Shown: one piece after another, positions 1 through 5,699 of the stretch
Position numbering within the stretch: the stretch's first letter is position 1
Layout: the number at the start of each line of letters is the position of its first letter
From: Candidatus Rokuibacteriota bacterium
Lineage (GTDB): Bacteria > Methylomirabilota > Methylomirabilia > Rokubacteriales > CSP1-6
Assembly: GCA_016206385.1 (NCBI GenBank)
Contig: JACQRS010000278.1
Location: forward strand, 1 to 7,351
Length of the DNA stretch: 7,351 nucleotides
Direction of reading: 5' to 3'
Made by a program: the position numbers and the translations under genes
Notes under the pieces: generated by a model
Database searches by the model: none
Told to the model about the DNA's origin: nothing
What the model saw: only the letters and a program-made list of their open reading frames with translations

Positions 1-97
1 GGAGCGGGGCCGGGAAGAGGTCCACCCGACGTCGAAGCGCCGCGTGGACCGCCAGACCTACCAGGAGCACGATCGCGGCAAAGATCAGCTTCTCCAT
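1..97 (-). CDS. Small membrane-anchored protein, N-terminal part only (runs off window)
   Basis: The ATG at 97 is preceded by a very good Shine-Dalgarno (AAGGAGGGTGAACC before ATG), which fixes the start. The 32 visible residues begin MEKLIFAAIVLLVGLAVHAA and continue LRRRVDLFPAP. This is one hydrophobic segment (about residues 4-20) followed by an RRR cluster, as in a single-pass N-terminal membrane anchor with the positive side in the cytoplasm. It lies 52 bp downstream of the lactonase gene on the same strand, so it could be co-transcribed with it, but its own strong ribosome site shows independent translation. The family cannot be recognised from so little sequence, and no function is proposed. 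Confidence 0.6.
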   Translation of the reverse strand, partial: MEKLIFAAIVLLVGLAVHAALRRRVDLFPAPL

Positions 98-149
98 GGT
101 TCACCCTCCTTCTTCCTTCCGAACGACATCGTCGAAACCACGCTTGCCT

Positions 150-905
150 TCATCGGTAGCAGTCGGGGGGCTGCTTGACGGTCTGCCAGAAGGCAGGGTC
201 GTGGCTGGGGAAGATCCGGCCGTTCACGAGGCGCGCGACGGTCTTGAGCCGCTTGATCGCGTGAAGCGCTCGAGTGGGATCCCACACCACGCCGGGAACC
301 CGTTCCAGCTCGATGTGCTCCTGCCAGTAGCAGCAGTCCCCGGCCAGGATGATGGGGCCGGACTCCGGTAGCTCCACCAGGAGCGACTGGTGGCCGGGCG
401 TGTGGCCGTCGCTCCGGAGCACGGTCACGCCGGGGACCAGCTCCAGATCCCCCTCGATGAGTCGCCAGCGGTAGCCGGGCAGGTCGAAGTTCTTCCGGTA
501 GTAGAAGGAGGCGAAGAAGGAGGCCGGGTAGTGGGCGTAGGCGTACTCGTCCTGCTGGACGACGAGCTCGGACTTGGGAAAGAGCGAAGCACCCCCGGCA
601 TGGTCGAAGTGCAGGTGCGAGATGACCACCATGTCCACGGTGCCGGGCTCGATCCCGACGGAGTCCAGGCGATGGACCAGGAGGTCCGCATCCGTGAAGC
701 TGGCCAGGGGATCGTTCCGGAGGAGACCGGGGACCGCGCGGGGGGCGAAGCCGGTGTCGAACAGGATGGTGGCATCCGAGGCTCTCACCAGATAGCACGC
801 AACCGGGATCTGAACGCGCTCGCTCGAGCGCTCGCCGTAGAAGAGGCCGCTCCGCTCGAAGCCGATGAAGCCGTTCTGGAGCGCGTACAGCGCCTGAACC
901 GCCAT
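150..905 (-). CDS. N-acyl homoserine lactonase family metallo-beta-lactamase (AiiA/AttM-like)
   Basis: A 251-residue MBL-fold hydrolase. Numbered from the ATG at 905, the metal ligands are H97, H99, D101, H102 (HLHFDHAGG), H172 (GHTPGHQSL), D190 (GDCCYW) and H235 (PSHDPAFW). These lie close to the di-zinc ligand positions I recall for Bacillus AiiA (H104, H106, D108, H109, H169, D191, H235). Y193, three residues after the bridging Asp, matches the AiiA catalytic Tyr194. The expected reaction is hydrolysis of a lactone ring, AHL signals being the best-known substrates; other lactones are equally possible from sequence. No signal peptide is seen, so it should be cytoplasmic. An upstream in-frame TTG at 941 is possible but is part of the predicted -35 box, so the ATG at 905 is preferred. 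It lies 60 bp downstream of a lipoprotein hydrolase gene on the same strand. Confidence 0.88.
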   Translation of the reverse strand: MAVQALYALQNGFIGFERSGLFYGERSSERVQIPVACYLVRASDATILFDTGFAPRAVPGLLRNDPLASFTDADLLVHRLDSVGIEPGTVDMVVISHLHFDHAGGASLFPKSELVVQQDEYAYAHYPASFFASFYYRKNFDLPGYRWRLIEGDLELVPGVTVLRSDGHTPGHQSLLVELPESGPIILAGDCCYWQEHIELERVPGVVWDPTRALHAIKRLKTVARLVNGRIFPSHDPAFWQTVKQPPDCYR

Positions 906-941
906 GGCGCGAATTATGGCACACGGGCTCGCGCTTGCCAA
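905..941 (-). promoter_or_regulatory. Sigma-70-type promoter of the lactonase gene, predicted leaderless
   Basis: On the minus strand, TTGGCA (941-936; 5 of 6 to TTGACA) is separated by exactly 17 bp from CATAAT (918-913; 5 of 6 to TATAAT). TGC directly before the -10 gives an extended -10. Seven bases (TCGCGCC) follow before the ATG at 905, so the expected first transcribed base is the A of the start codon. No Shine-Dalgarno is seen, as expected for a leaderless mRNA. The site is in the 60-bp gap behind the hydrolase gene. Confidence 0.6.
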
Positions 942-965
942 CCGCGCCTGGCGCCACCGGTCGCG

Positions 966-1835
966 TCAGGGCTTGAGGTGGCGCGCGAAGAACTCCTCGA
1001 CCTGCCGGCGCGCATTCGCAGCGGCAGCGGCGTTGTAGCCGACCGTCGCGCCGCAGCAGCCGCCTGGCCGGTTGCGGTTCTCGACGTTGGGAAGCACCCC
1101 GGGGCGCTGCCTCTCGACGTCGAAGTAGTGGTACACGCCTGGATAGGTGACGATCGAGGCGTCGGCTCCGCGGGCGCGCATCGCCTTGACCATCTGGACA
1201 CACTCGGAAGCCAGGGTCCAGTCGTCGGCCTCGCCGATCAGCACGAGCAGCGGCTTCACGACGCGCTCCTCCACCAGCGAGAAGCAACCGCCCGGATAGA
1301 TCCCGACAGCGGCCGCGTAGCCGGGCTGAGGCAGCGTGAGGCCACGCTTGACCGCGCGCTCGAGGCTCGGGCCGTTGACGACAGCCATCGCGTACACGCC
1401 GCCGTTCGACCAGCCGATGGCGCCGATCCGCGCGGGATCCACGTCCCCGCGCGACTGGAGGTAGCGCAGCGCGCCCATCGCGTCGTCGAAGCGCCAGAAC
1501 CGGTCGATCTCGGGTCCCTCCTTCGAGCAGATCTCCGTGAGGCCGCGAGGAACCCAGCTGTCAACGACGAGTGCCACGTAGCCGCGCTCGCTGAACCAGC
1601 CGGCCCAGGCGTGAAGGGAGGCGGTGATTCCCTCGCAACCGTGCATCAGCACCACTGCCGGGAAGGGACCCGCGCCGGCCGGCCGATAGAGCGTGGCGGG
1701 AGTCCTGACCGGAGCGTTGGGCGCGACGTTCAGAAACGAGACCTGGGCCGCGCAGCCTGAGAGGATGAGCGCGGCTAGCAATCCTCCCAGCGGTCTCCCT
1801 ACCTTCGTCTTCAGCATACGGTTGAGTGAGGGCAC
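966..1835 (-). CDS. Dienelactone-hydrolase-family alpha/beta hydrolase, predicted lipoprotein
   Basis: A 289-residue protein from the GTG at 1835, or 283 from the ATG at 1817. The N-terminus is a lipoprotein signal: basic residues (KTKVGR), a hydrophobic stretch, then lipobox LSGC with the lipidated Cys at 28 (22 from the ATG). Mature enzyme would thus be membrane-anchored outside the cytoplasm. The catalytic features are HGCEG (65-69, oxyanion loop), nucleophile S143 in GWSNGG, acid D204 or D205 in GEADDW, and H236 in YPGVYHYFD. The C-terminus (YNAAAAANARRQVEEFFARHL) is typical of dienelactone-hydrolase-like proteins. Substrate is unknown; esters or lactones are likely. A CATAAT box ends 8 bp before the GTG, which could mean a nearly leaderless mRNA starting there; neither start has a strong ribosome site. 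It is followed on the same strand by the lactonase. Confidence 0.85.
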   Translation of the reverse strand: MPSLNRMLKTKVGRPLGGLLAALILSGCAAQVSFLNVAPNAPVRTPATLYRPAGAGPFPAVVLMHGCEGITASLHAWAGWFSERGYVALVVDSWVPRGLTEICSKEGPEIDRFWRFDDAMGALRYLQSRGDVDPARIGAIGWSNGGVYAMAVVNGPSLERAVKRGLTLPQPGYAAAVGIYPGGCFSLVEERVVKPLLVLIGEADDWTLASECVQMVKAMRARGADASIVTYPGVYHYFDVERQRPGVLPNVENRNRPGGCCGATVGYNAAAAANARRQVEEFFARHLKP

Positions 1836-1873
1836 CTTATCCCATTATGCCTCGCGGCCCTGGGTTCGGGCAT

Positions 1874-1897
1874 CGGGCGGAATGCCTGAGCCGCCCG
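1874..1897. repeat. GC-rich inverted repeat in intergenic region
   Basis: CGGGCGG (1874-1880) and CCGCCCG (1891-1897) form a perfect 7-bp stem with a 10-base loop. No T-run follows on either strand, so it is not a typical rho-independent terminator. It lies about 40 bp upstream of the lipoprotein hydrolase start and could be a transcription end structure or chance in GC-rich DNA. Confidence 0.3.
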
Positions 1898-2009
1898 TCC
1901 ACCCGTCCTGCAACCCCTGTGTTCTTCATGGCGATTAGTCTGGCACGGCAAGTGCGACCTCCGAAATCGGGGAGGGAATGCCGTGTAGCTGGATAGCTGG
2001 TACGACCTG

Positions 2010-2138
2010 ATGGTCCTGGAGCTCTCCGACCTGACCGACGCGGTGACGGACCGCTTCAGGCAGCGGGAGGCCACAGCGTCGCTCCGTCCCGACACCGACA
2101 CGCCTGAAGCCGGGGAGTCGGGAACCCAGGCCGGATAA
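2010..2138 (+). CDS. Doubtful small ORF, 42 aa
   Basis: The ATG at 2010 opens a frame reading MVLELSDLTDAVTDRFRQRE and ending in TQAG. Its composition (acidic start, alternating hydrophobic residues, a basic RFRQRE patch) looks more protein-like than the other frames here. An 11-codon ORF (1978-2010) preceded by GGGAGG ends in TGA overlapping this ATG (TGATG), which would permit translational coupling. The reading frame also stays open upstream as far as a TAG at 1986, so this could instead be the tail of a decayed gene. No family is recognised. Confidence 0.2.
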   Translation: MVLELSDLTDAVTDRFRQREATASLRPDTDTPEAGESGTQAG

Positions 2139-2162
2139 CGACCCGCCTTCCGCGCTCCCCAC

Positions 2163-2618
2163 CTATCCAGTTAACGCGCGCTCGATCTCGTCCAGATGCT
2201 CGCGCCGGTGCTCGGCCCGGAGGAGGTTGATCGGGTTTCCCGCCGCCGCGTTCGCCGCGATCAAATCGGCTGCCAGCGTCTCCACTTCGCGGTCGACCGC
2301 TTCAGCCGTGGCAACAGCGAGCCGGGCCGCGGTTCGCGGGGGCAGCGCCAGACACAGGGCCTTGGCGGCGTCGTTGATCCAGTCCACGTCTTCGCGGTTG
2401 ATGCGGGGTGGCACTGAGCCGGCGCCGAGTCGCTCCCAGCGCTCGATCAGCACCAGGACGCGCTGATCCCAAAATGCCAGATGGGCGAGGACCCCCGCGA
2501 CGGTCCAGCCGGCGCTCAGGGGGCGCCGGAGTTCCTCGTCGCTGAGCCGGTCAACGAGCGCGCGGAGACGCTCGAGCTGGGCGTTGTTCTGGGCAACGTA
2601 GGCGCGGTCGTTAGCCAT
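2163..2618 (-). CDS. DinB / mycothiol-dependent maleylpyruvate-isomerase-like family protein
   Basis: A 151-residue helical protein of the DinB superfamily. The second-helix signature GWTVAGVLAHLAFWDQR (residues 37-53) carries the first likely metal ligand, H46. The last helix carries H137 and H141 in AEHRREHLDEIERAL, so the usual three-His metal site can be assembled from H46 and this pair. Members of this family are metal-binding and often thiol-dependent transferases or isomerases; the substrate here cannot be told. The start at 2618 has a good ribosome site (AAAGGGGAGACCAAC before ATG). It overlaps by 8 bp the end of the MFS remnant upstream, so it probably sat in the same transcript and was coupled to it. 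It is of usual family length and shows no sign of decay. Confidence 0.75.
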   Translation of the reverse strand: MANDRAYVAQNNAQLERLRALVDRLSDEELRRPLSAGWTVAGVLAHLAFWDQRVLVLIERWERLGAGSVPPRINREDVDWINDAAKALCLALPPRTAARLAVATAEAVDREVETLAADLIAANAAAGNPINLLRAEHRREHLDEIERALTG

Positions 2619-3573
2619 GTTGGTCTCCCCTTTGGCCTGACCGGCCTGCTGGCACCAGGGCCAGCAGGACGCCGAGCAGTGAGATGACGGCCATGCCGAG
2701 GCAGGACCAGAAGAAGCCCCAGCGCAACGCTCCGGCTTCGCTGCCCGCGAGGGAGGCGGTGACGACCGCCAGGATCGCGGTGGGGATCGTTACCCCGAAG
2801 GCATGGCCGACGTGGCGGGTGGTCTCCAGCATGCCCGATGCCGCGCCGCGGTACGCATCGGGCAGGCTCGTCATGATCACCGCGTTGTTGACGGCCAGGA
2901 GCACGCCGCTACCGAGCCCGGCGAACAGCCCGAACGCGATCAGCGCCGCATAGCTCCTGGCCACGCCGCTCAGCGCCCAGGCCACAAAGCCGACGGCGAG
3001 GATCGCCGCGGCACCGGGGCGGATCCAGCGGGAGCCGGTGCGATCGTAGAGCCAGCCTCCCAGATAGGCGGTCGCCACGATACTCGTTTGGACCGCGACC
3101 ATGAGCATCCCGCTCGCCGTGTCGGACTGCCCGAGGCCGCGGACGATCAGCACGGGACCCAGGAACAGCACGGCCATCATCGTCAGATGGAGCACTGTGT
3201 TTACCCAGACGGCGGCGCGAACGTACGGCTCCGGAGCTGGGTCCAATCCATCAACGGGACCCGGACCTGCCGCTCGACGATCACGAAGGCTGTCCCGGCC
3301 ACGAGCGCCAGGGCCGGGAGCGCGACGTGGAAGAACGGCATGACCGCCTCGCTCGTCGTGCGGTGGGAATGGTTCAGGGCGATCGCCAGGAGCGTGGTGG
3401 TGGCCTCGAGCAGCCCCGCCCCTGCCCAGTCAACGGGCGGGCGCGGACCATCGTGCGGGAGGCTGGGCAGCCGCTGGGCACGGACCGCCGCCCACAGCGC
3501 GAGCGGGATGGACCCGAGGAACAGGATAACCCCGAACGGGACCGTTTGCGAAACTCCCTCGTGGTCCGGTCCT
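2611..3573 (-). pseudogene. Decayed MFS transporter (DHA2/EmrB-like), C-terminal two-thirds with frameshift
   Basis: Two adjoining frames make one transporter remnant. From about 3572 to 3218 the frame reads VPFGVILFLGSIPLALWAA, then VDWAGAGLLEATTTLLAIAL, a hydrophobic helix, and VPLMDWTQLRSRTFA. This is the order seen in the middle of 14-helix MFS exporters. It hits a stop at 3203, but the frame one base off continues the same protein from about 3216 (AAVWVNTVLHLTMMAVLFLG) through several more membrane helices and DRTGSRW to the stop at 2611. One base appears lost between about 3222 and 3213. Upstream, TAA and TGA lie in frame at 3578 and 3575, and the N-terminal helices are missing; 'NVP' of the usual motif appears as TVP after a garbled stretch. 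A protein of 211 residues from TTG at 3246 could still be made, but function is unlikely. Confidence 0.75.
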
Positions 3574-3589
3574 CATTATATCGCCTGGC

Positions 3590-4873
3590 TCACCTCCCGG
3601 GTCTCGTCGCGGAGGCGGGTTCAGTCTGGGGCGCCCCCGGCCGCCCCAAGGTCTCGTCCATAGCGCGCGCCGCGACCACGCCCGAGACGAGCGTGAGCGC
3701 CGCCACCAGGTGAATGGCTGCCTCAAGCCCCAGGAGGTCAGCCACCACGCCCGAGAGCAGCGCCCCAACCGCATAGCCCAGATCTCGCCAGAAGCGGTAG
3801 ACCCCGAGGCTGGTGGCGCGCCAGAGCGGGTTCGCGAGATCGCTGATCGCGGCGAGCAACGTGGGGTAAACCATCGCGGTGCCGAGCCCCTGGAGGCCCG
3901 CGCCCAGGAGCCAGGCCGGGTAGGCGGGAACCAGAACCGTGAGCCAGATCCCTCCCGCCTGGACCACCATCCCTCCCACGATCAACCCTTTCCGCCCGAT
4001 GCGGTCTGAGAGGGGGCCGGTCACGAGCTGGAGCATTCCCCAAGCCGTGGGGTAGACCGCCTTGATGGTTCCGATGGCGTCCACGCCCAGGCCGTAGGCT
4101 GCAAAGAAGAGCGGGTAGATCCCCCACGACATCCCGTCGTTCAGGTTGTTGACAAGCCCGGCCTGGCAGACAGCGAAGAGGCTCACGCTGCCGATGCTCG
4201 TGAGGAAAAAGACCTCTCGGAGCGAGGGACGGGGCGTCGCGGCGCGGTCGCCGACCGTCGCCGCCTCAAGATGGGCATGGGCTAGGGTCTCCCTCACGAA
4301 GCAGAGCGAGAGCGCGAACCCCAGCGCTGCCACGACGATGCCGAGGTAGAAGGGCTGGGGGCGCAGCGCGTACTGAGCGGCGATGTAGCCCGTCGCCCAG
4401 GAGGTCACTCCAACGGCCAGATAGCCGGCGAACTCGTTGAGGCCCAAGGCCAGGCCACGCCGTTTGGGCCCGACCAGGTCCACCTTCATGATCACGGTCA
4501 TGGACCAGGCCATGGCCTGGTTGGCGCCCAGGAGGACGTTGGCCAGGTCGATCCACCACCACTCGGGGGCCCAGATGATCAGGAACGGGACCGGCAGGGC
4601 GAAGAGCCAGCCGAGGATCAGGATGGGCTTCCGCCCCCAGCGTTCGGAGATTCTCGCAGCCGCCAGGTTGAGGCATGCCTTGGTCACGCCGAAGCTGACG
4701 ATGAAGGAGGTGATGGCGGTCTTGGAGGTGAGGCCGAACTCCTGCTCCCCCAGGAGCGGCAGCACGGTCCGCTCGAGCCCCACCATGGCTCCCACGAAGC
4801 AGTTGATCAGGACCAGCAAGGAGAACTGGGGGAGGTTCTCCCTGAGGCCCAGCCGGATCGTGCTCACTCCCAT
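3590..4873 (-). CDS. MFS transporter, 12-helix type
   Basis: A 427-residue major facilitator protein with about twelve hydrophobic helices. The loop 2-3 signature is ARISERWGRKP (residues 73-82), and its second-half counterpart is GPLSDRIGRK (286-295). The central cytoplasmic loop is about 195-220. The signature LNEFAGYLAVG (145-155) lies in helix 5, and NNLNDGMSWGIYPLFF (242-257) in the second half. Substrate is not deducible from sequence. The ATG at 4873 overlaps the end of the persulfide-dioxygenase-like gene by 10 bp; a GTG at 4867 that overlaps the stop codon (GTGA) is an alternative start. Either way translation is likely coupled. By context it may move a sulfur compound (sulfite, thiosulfate, an organic sulfur substrate), which is an inference only. 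The C-terminal tail after residue 408 is Pro/Ala rich and non-membrane. Confidence 0.85.
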   Translation of the reverse strand: MGVSTIRLGLRENLPQFSLLVLINCFVGAMVGLERTVLPLLGEQEFGLTSKTAITSFIVSFGVTKACLNLAAARISERWGRKPILILGWLFALPVPFLIIWAPEWWWIDLANVLLGANQAMAWSMTVIMKVDLVGPKRRGLALGLNEFAGYLAVGVTSWATGYIAAQYALRPQPFYLGIVVAALGFALSLCFVRETLAHAHLEAATVGDRAATPRPSLREVFFLTSIGSVSLFAVCQAGLVNNLNDGMSWGIYPLFFAAYGLGVDAIGTIKAVYPTAWGMLQLVTGPLSDRIGRKGLIVGGMVVQAGGIWLTVLVPAYPAWLLGAGLQGLGTAMVYPTLLAAISDLANPLWRATSLGVYRFWRDLGYAVGALLSGVVADLLGLEAAIHLVAALTLVSGVVAARAMDETLGRPGAPQTEPASATRPGR

Positions 4874-5601
4874 CCGAGGTTCCGGCGGCGGTTTTCCGTG
4901 AAGGCTTCGGGCTGGGGCGGGAGGTCTTCCAGGACAAAGCGGACGAACTCGGGCTTGGCGGTGAGCTGGAGCGCCGGGTTGAAGCGCCGCTCGAAGCCGA
5001 TGGTGGAGCCGGGCTTGCCGCTGAGTCCTTTGCCGCAGACGGCTCCGCCGAAGTGGGCGGGATAGACCTCGGTGTGGTCAGGCAGGGCGAGGAGGGTGCC
5101 GAAGATGCTGTCGTAGAGCTGTTCGGCCAGCCGGATCTCCGTCCCGTCCCCCAGGAGGTCAGGCCTCCCGACGCCACCGGCGAAGAGGGTGTCGCCGGTC
5201 AGGACGAACCACGGCTCGGGGCCCCGGGTGTGATCCGTCACGAGGATCGAGATCCCCTCCGGCGTGTGCCCGGGGGTGTGAAGCATCGTGAGCCGAACGT
5301 TCCCCGCCTCGTGCTCCTCGCCGTCCTCCAGAGCGCGGTGGGGGAACCGAACCTCGGCCGACCGGTGAAAGAAAACCGGCGCGCCCGTAGCCTCCGCGAG
5401 GCGGCGGGCGCCGGAGAGGTGGTCGGCATGGACATGGGTCTCGAGGACGTGCGTGATCCGCATCGACTTCTGGGCGGCGGCCTCCAGATAGGGGCCGATC
5501 TCTGGCTGTGGATCCACCACAGCGCAAGCCTTTGCGCCGCCTCAGCCGATCAAGTAGGCCGCGCAGCCGGTCTCGGGCCGGAGGAACTGGCGGAAGATCA
5601 T
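4864..5601 (-). CDS. Persulfide-dioxygenase-like MBL protein with in-frame UGA: candidate selenoprotein (or nonsense mutant)
   Basis: The frame opens at ATG 5601 behind a perfect Shine-Dalgarno (AAAGGAGG, 7 bases before ATG). It reads MIFRQFLRPETGCAAYLIG, meets TGA at 5544-5542 (codon 20), and continues GGAKACAVVDPQPEIGPYL through the complete MBL fold, 245 residues in all. Ligands, counting the UGA as residue 20, are HVHADH (H56, H58, D60, H61), H112 (HTPGHTPEG), D137 (LTGDTLF) and H183 (YPAHFGG). The 56-residue spacing of H56 and H112 equals that of the iron ligands H79 and H135 in human ETHE1; D137 corresponds to D154. The C-terminal SGKPGSTIGFERRFNPAL is typical of the rhodanese-linked bacterial subgroup. 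The expected reaction is oxidation of glutathione persulfide or a similar persulfide to sulfite. From memory, homologs usually have Cys at the UGA position (YLIGC or YLLGC), so selenocysteine is plausible. Restart at GTG 5520 would lose the first strands and has only a weak ribosome site. Confidence 0.8.
5505..5541 (-). promoter_or_regulatory. Candidate bacterial SECIS element downstream of the in-frame UGA
   Basis: On the mRNA strand, starting 18 nt after the UGA, GCUGUGG (5523-5517) pairs perfectly with CCACAGC (5511-5505) around the loop UGGAU (5516-5512). The UGA-to-loop distance is 25 nt and G is the second loop base. This matches the usual bacterial SECIS description as I remember it (loop 16-37 nt from UGA, G within the first two loop bases). 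A second, competing hairpin nearer the UGA is GCGCAA / UUGCGC (5537-5532 and 5527-5522) with loop AGGC. A bulged U in the upper stem, important in E. coli fdhF, is not evident, which lowers confidence. Confidence 0.4.
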
Positions 5602-5631
5602 CGGCTCGCCTCCTTTCGCGGAATTCGTCCA

Positions 5632-5647
5632 ACGCTGTTGCCAGCGT
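5632..5647. repeat. Small inverted repeat over the divergent promoters
   Basis: ACGCTG (5632-5637) and CAGCGT (5642-5647) form a perfect 6-bp dyad with a 4-base centre (TTGC). It covers the start region and -10 of the minus-strand promoter and the -35 of the LysR promoter. It could be a protein-binding site; chance cannot be excluded. Confidence 0.3.
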
Positions 5648-5667
5648 AGGGAGACCGGTGCTATAAG
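5638..5667 (+). promoter_or_regulatory. Promoter of the LysR gene, extended -10
   Basis: TTGCCA (5638-5643; 5 of 6) is followed by an 18-bp spacer and TATAAG (5662-5667; 5 of 6), with TGC just before the -10. Transcription would begin near 5674, leaving a leader of about 12 nt before ATG 5686. It occupies almost the same 35 bp as the opposing promoter: each -10 touches the other's -35, so the two should compete. Confidence 0.5.
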
Positions 5668-5672
5668 GTCAA
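5643..5672 (-). promoter_or_regulatory. Putative promoter of the persulfide-dioxygenase-like operon
   Basis: TTGACC (5672-5667; 5 of 6) is followed after 18 bp by TACGCT (5648-5643), which keeps the three most conserved -10 bases (TA...T). Transcription would start near 5636, giving a leader of about 35 nt that contains the AAAGGAGG ribosome site. The weak -10 is typical of promoters needing an activator, here probably the divergent LysR protein. Confidence 0.4.
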
Positions 5673-5699
5673 ATACTGATTTCTTATGGCACCGATAAG
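5663..5699. promoter_or_regulatory. Candidate LysR-type operator: ATAAG / CTTAT / ATAAG
   Basis: Three copies of one pentamer lie at 5663-5667 (ATAAG), 5683-5687 (CTTAT) and 5695-5699 (ATAAG). CTTAT-N7-ATAAG forms an interrupted dyad that contains the T-N11-A geometry of LysR recognition sites (T5685, A5697). Its centre (5691) is about 55 bp upstream of the predicted minus-strand transcription start, near the usual LysR recognition position. The upstream ATAAG lies at the -35/-10 overlap of the two promoters, where an activation site is expected. It overlaps the LysR start codon, which would allow autorepression. Confidence 0.35.

Larger units (their letters stand above)
1836..2162. other. 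327-bp intergenic region, no convincing gene
   Basis: This lies between the DinB-family gene (ending at 2163) and the lipoprotein hydrolase start, both on the minus strand. It holds a CATAAT box just before the hydrolase start (1849-1844, with no recognisable -35), the GC hairpin at 1874-1897, and a doubtful 42-codon plus-strand ORF at 2010-2138. Minus-strand ORFs here have no recognisable domain. No terminator with a T-run was seen after the DinB gene. Confidence 0.5.

Noticed and set aside
906..941. TTG 941 as the lactonase start (263 residues)
   Set aside because: The TTG is part of a near-consensus -35 box, and the added 12 residues are not typical; the ATG at 905 starts the family's usual N-terminus.
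85..1287. Long minus-strand ORF of 400 codons
   Set aside because: Arg/Pro/Gly-rich shadow reading in another frame over the lactonase and hydrolase genes; no domain, no ribosome site.
390..1760. Long plus-strand ORF of 456 codons antisense to both hydrolases
   Set aside because: Typical high-GC antisense shadow; the minus-strand frames carry all catalytic motifs of two known families.
2139..2162. Terminator after the DinB gene
   Set aside because: No stem followed by a T-run could be found on the minus strand below 2163.
3573..3578. TGA at 3575 in the MFS remnant as another selenocysteine codon
   Set aside because: A TAA lies immediately upstream in the same frame and the N-terminal half is missing; this is decay.
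3575..3580. Perfect TATAAT on the minus strand as a promoter for the MFS remnant and DinB gene
   Set aside because: No -35-like hexamer at 16-18 bp (GACCCG at 17) and no start codon at a useful distance; probably chance.
4864..5520. GTG 5520 as the true start of the persulfide-dioxygenase-like protein (218 residues)
   Set aside because: It would remove the first strands of the fold, has only a weak ribosome site, and leaves an intact SD-ATG and 19 family-like codons unexplained. Kept only as a possible restart product.
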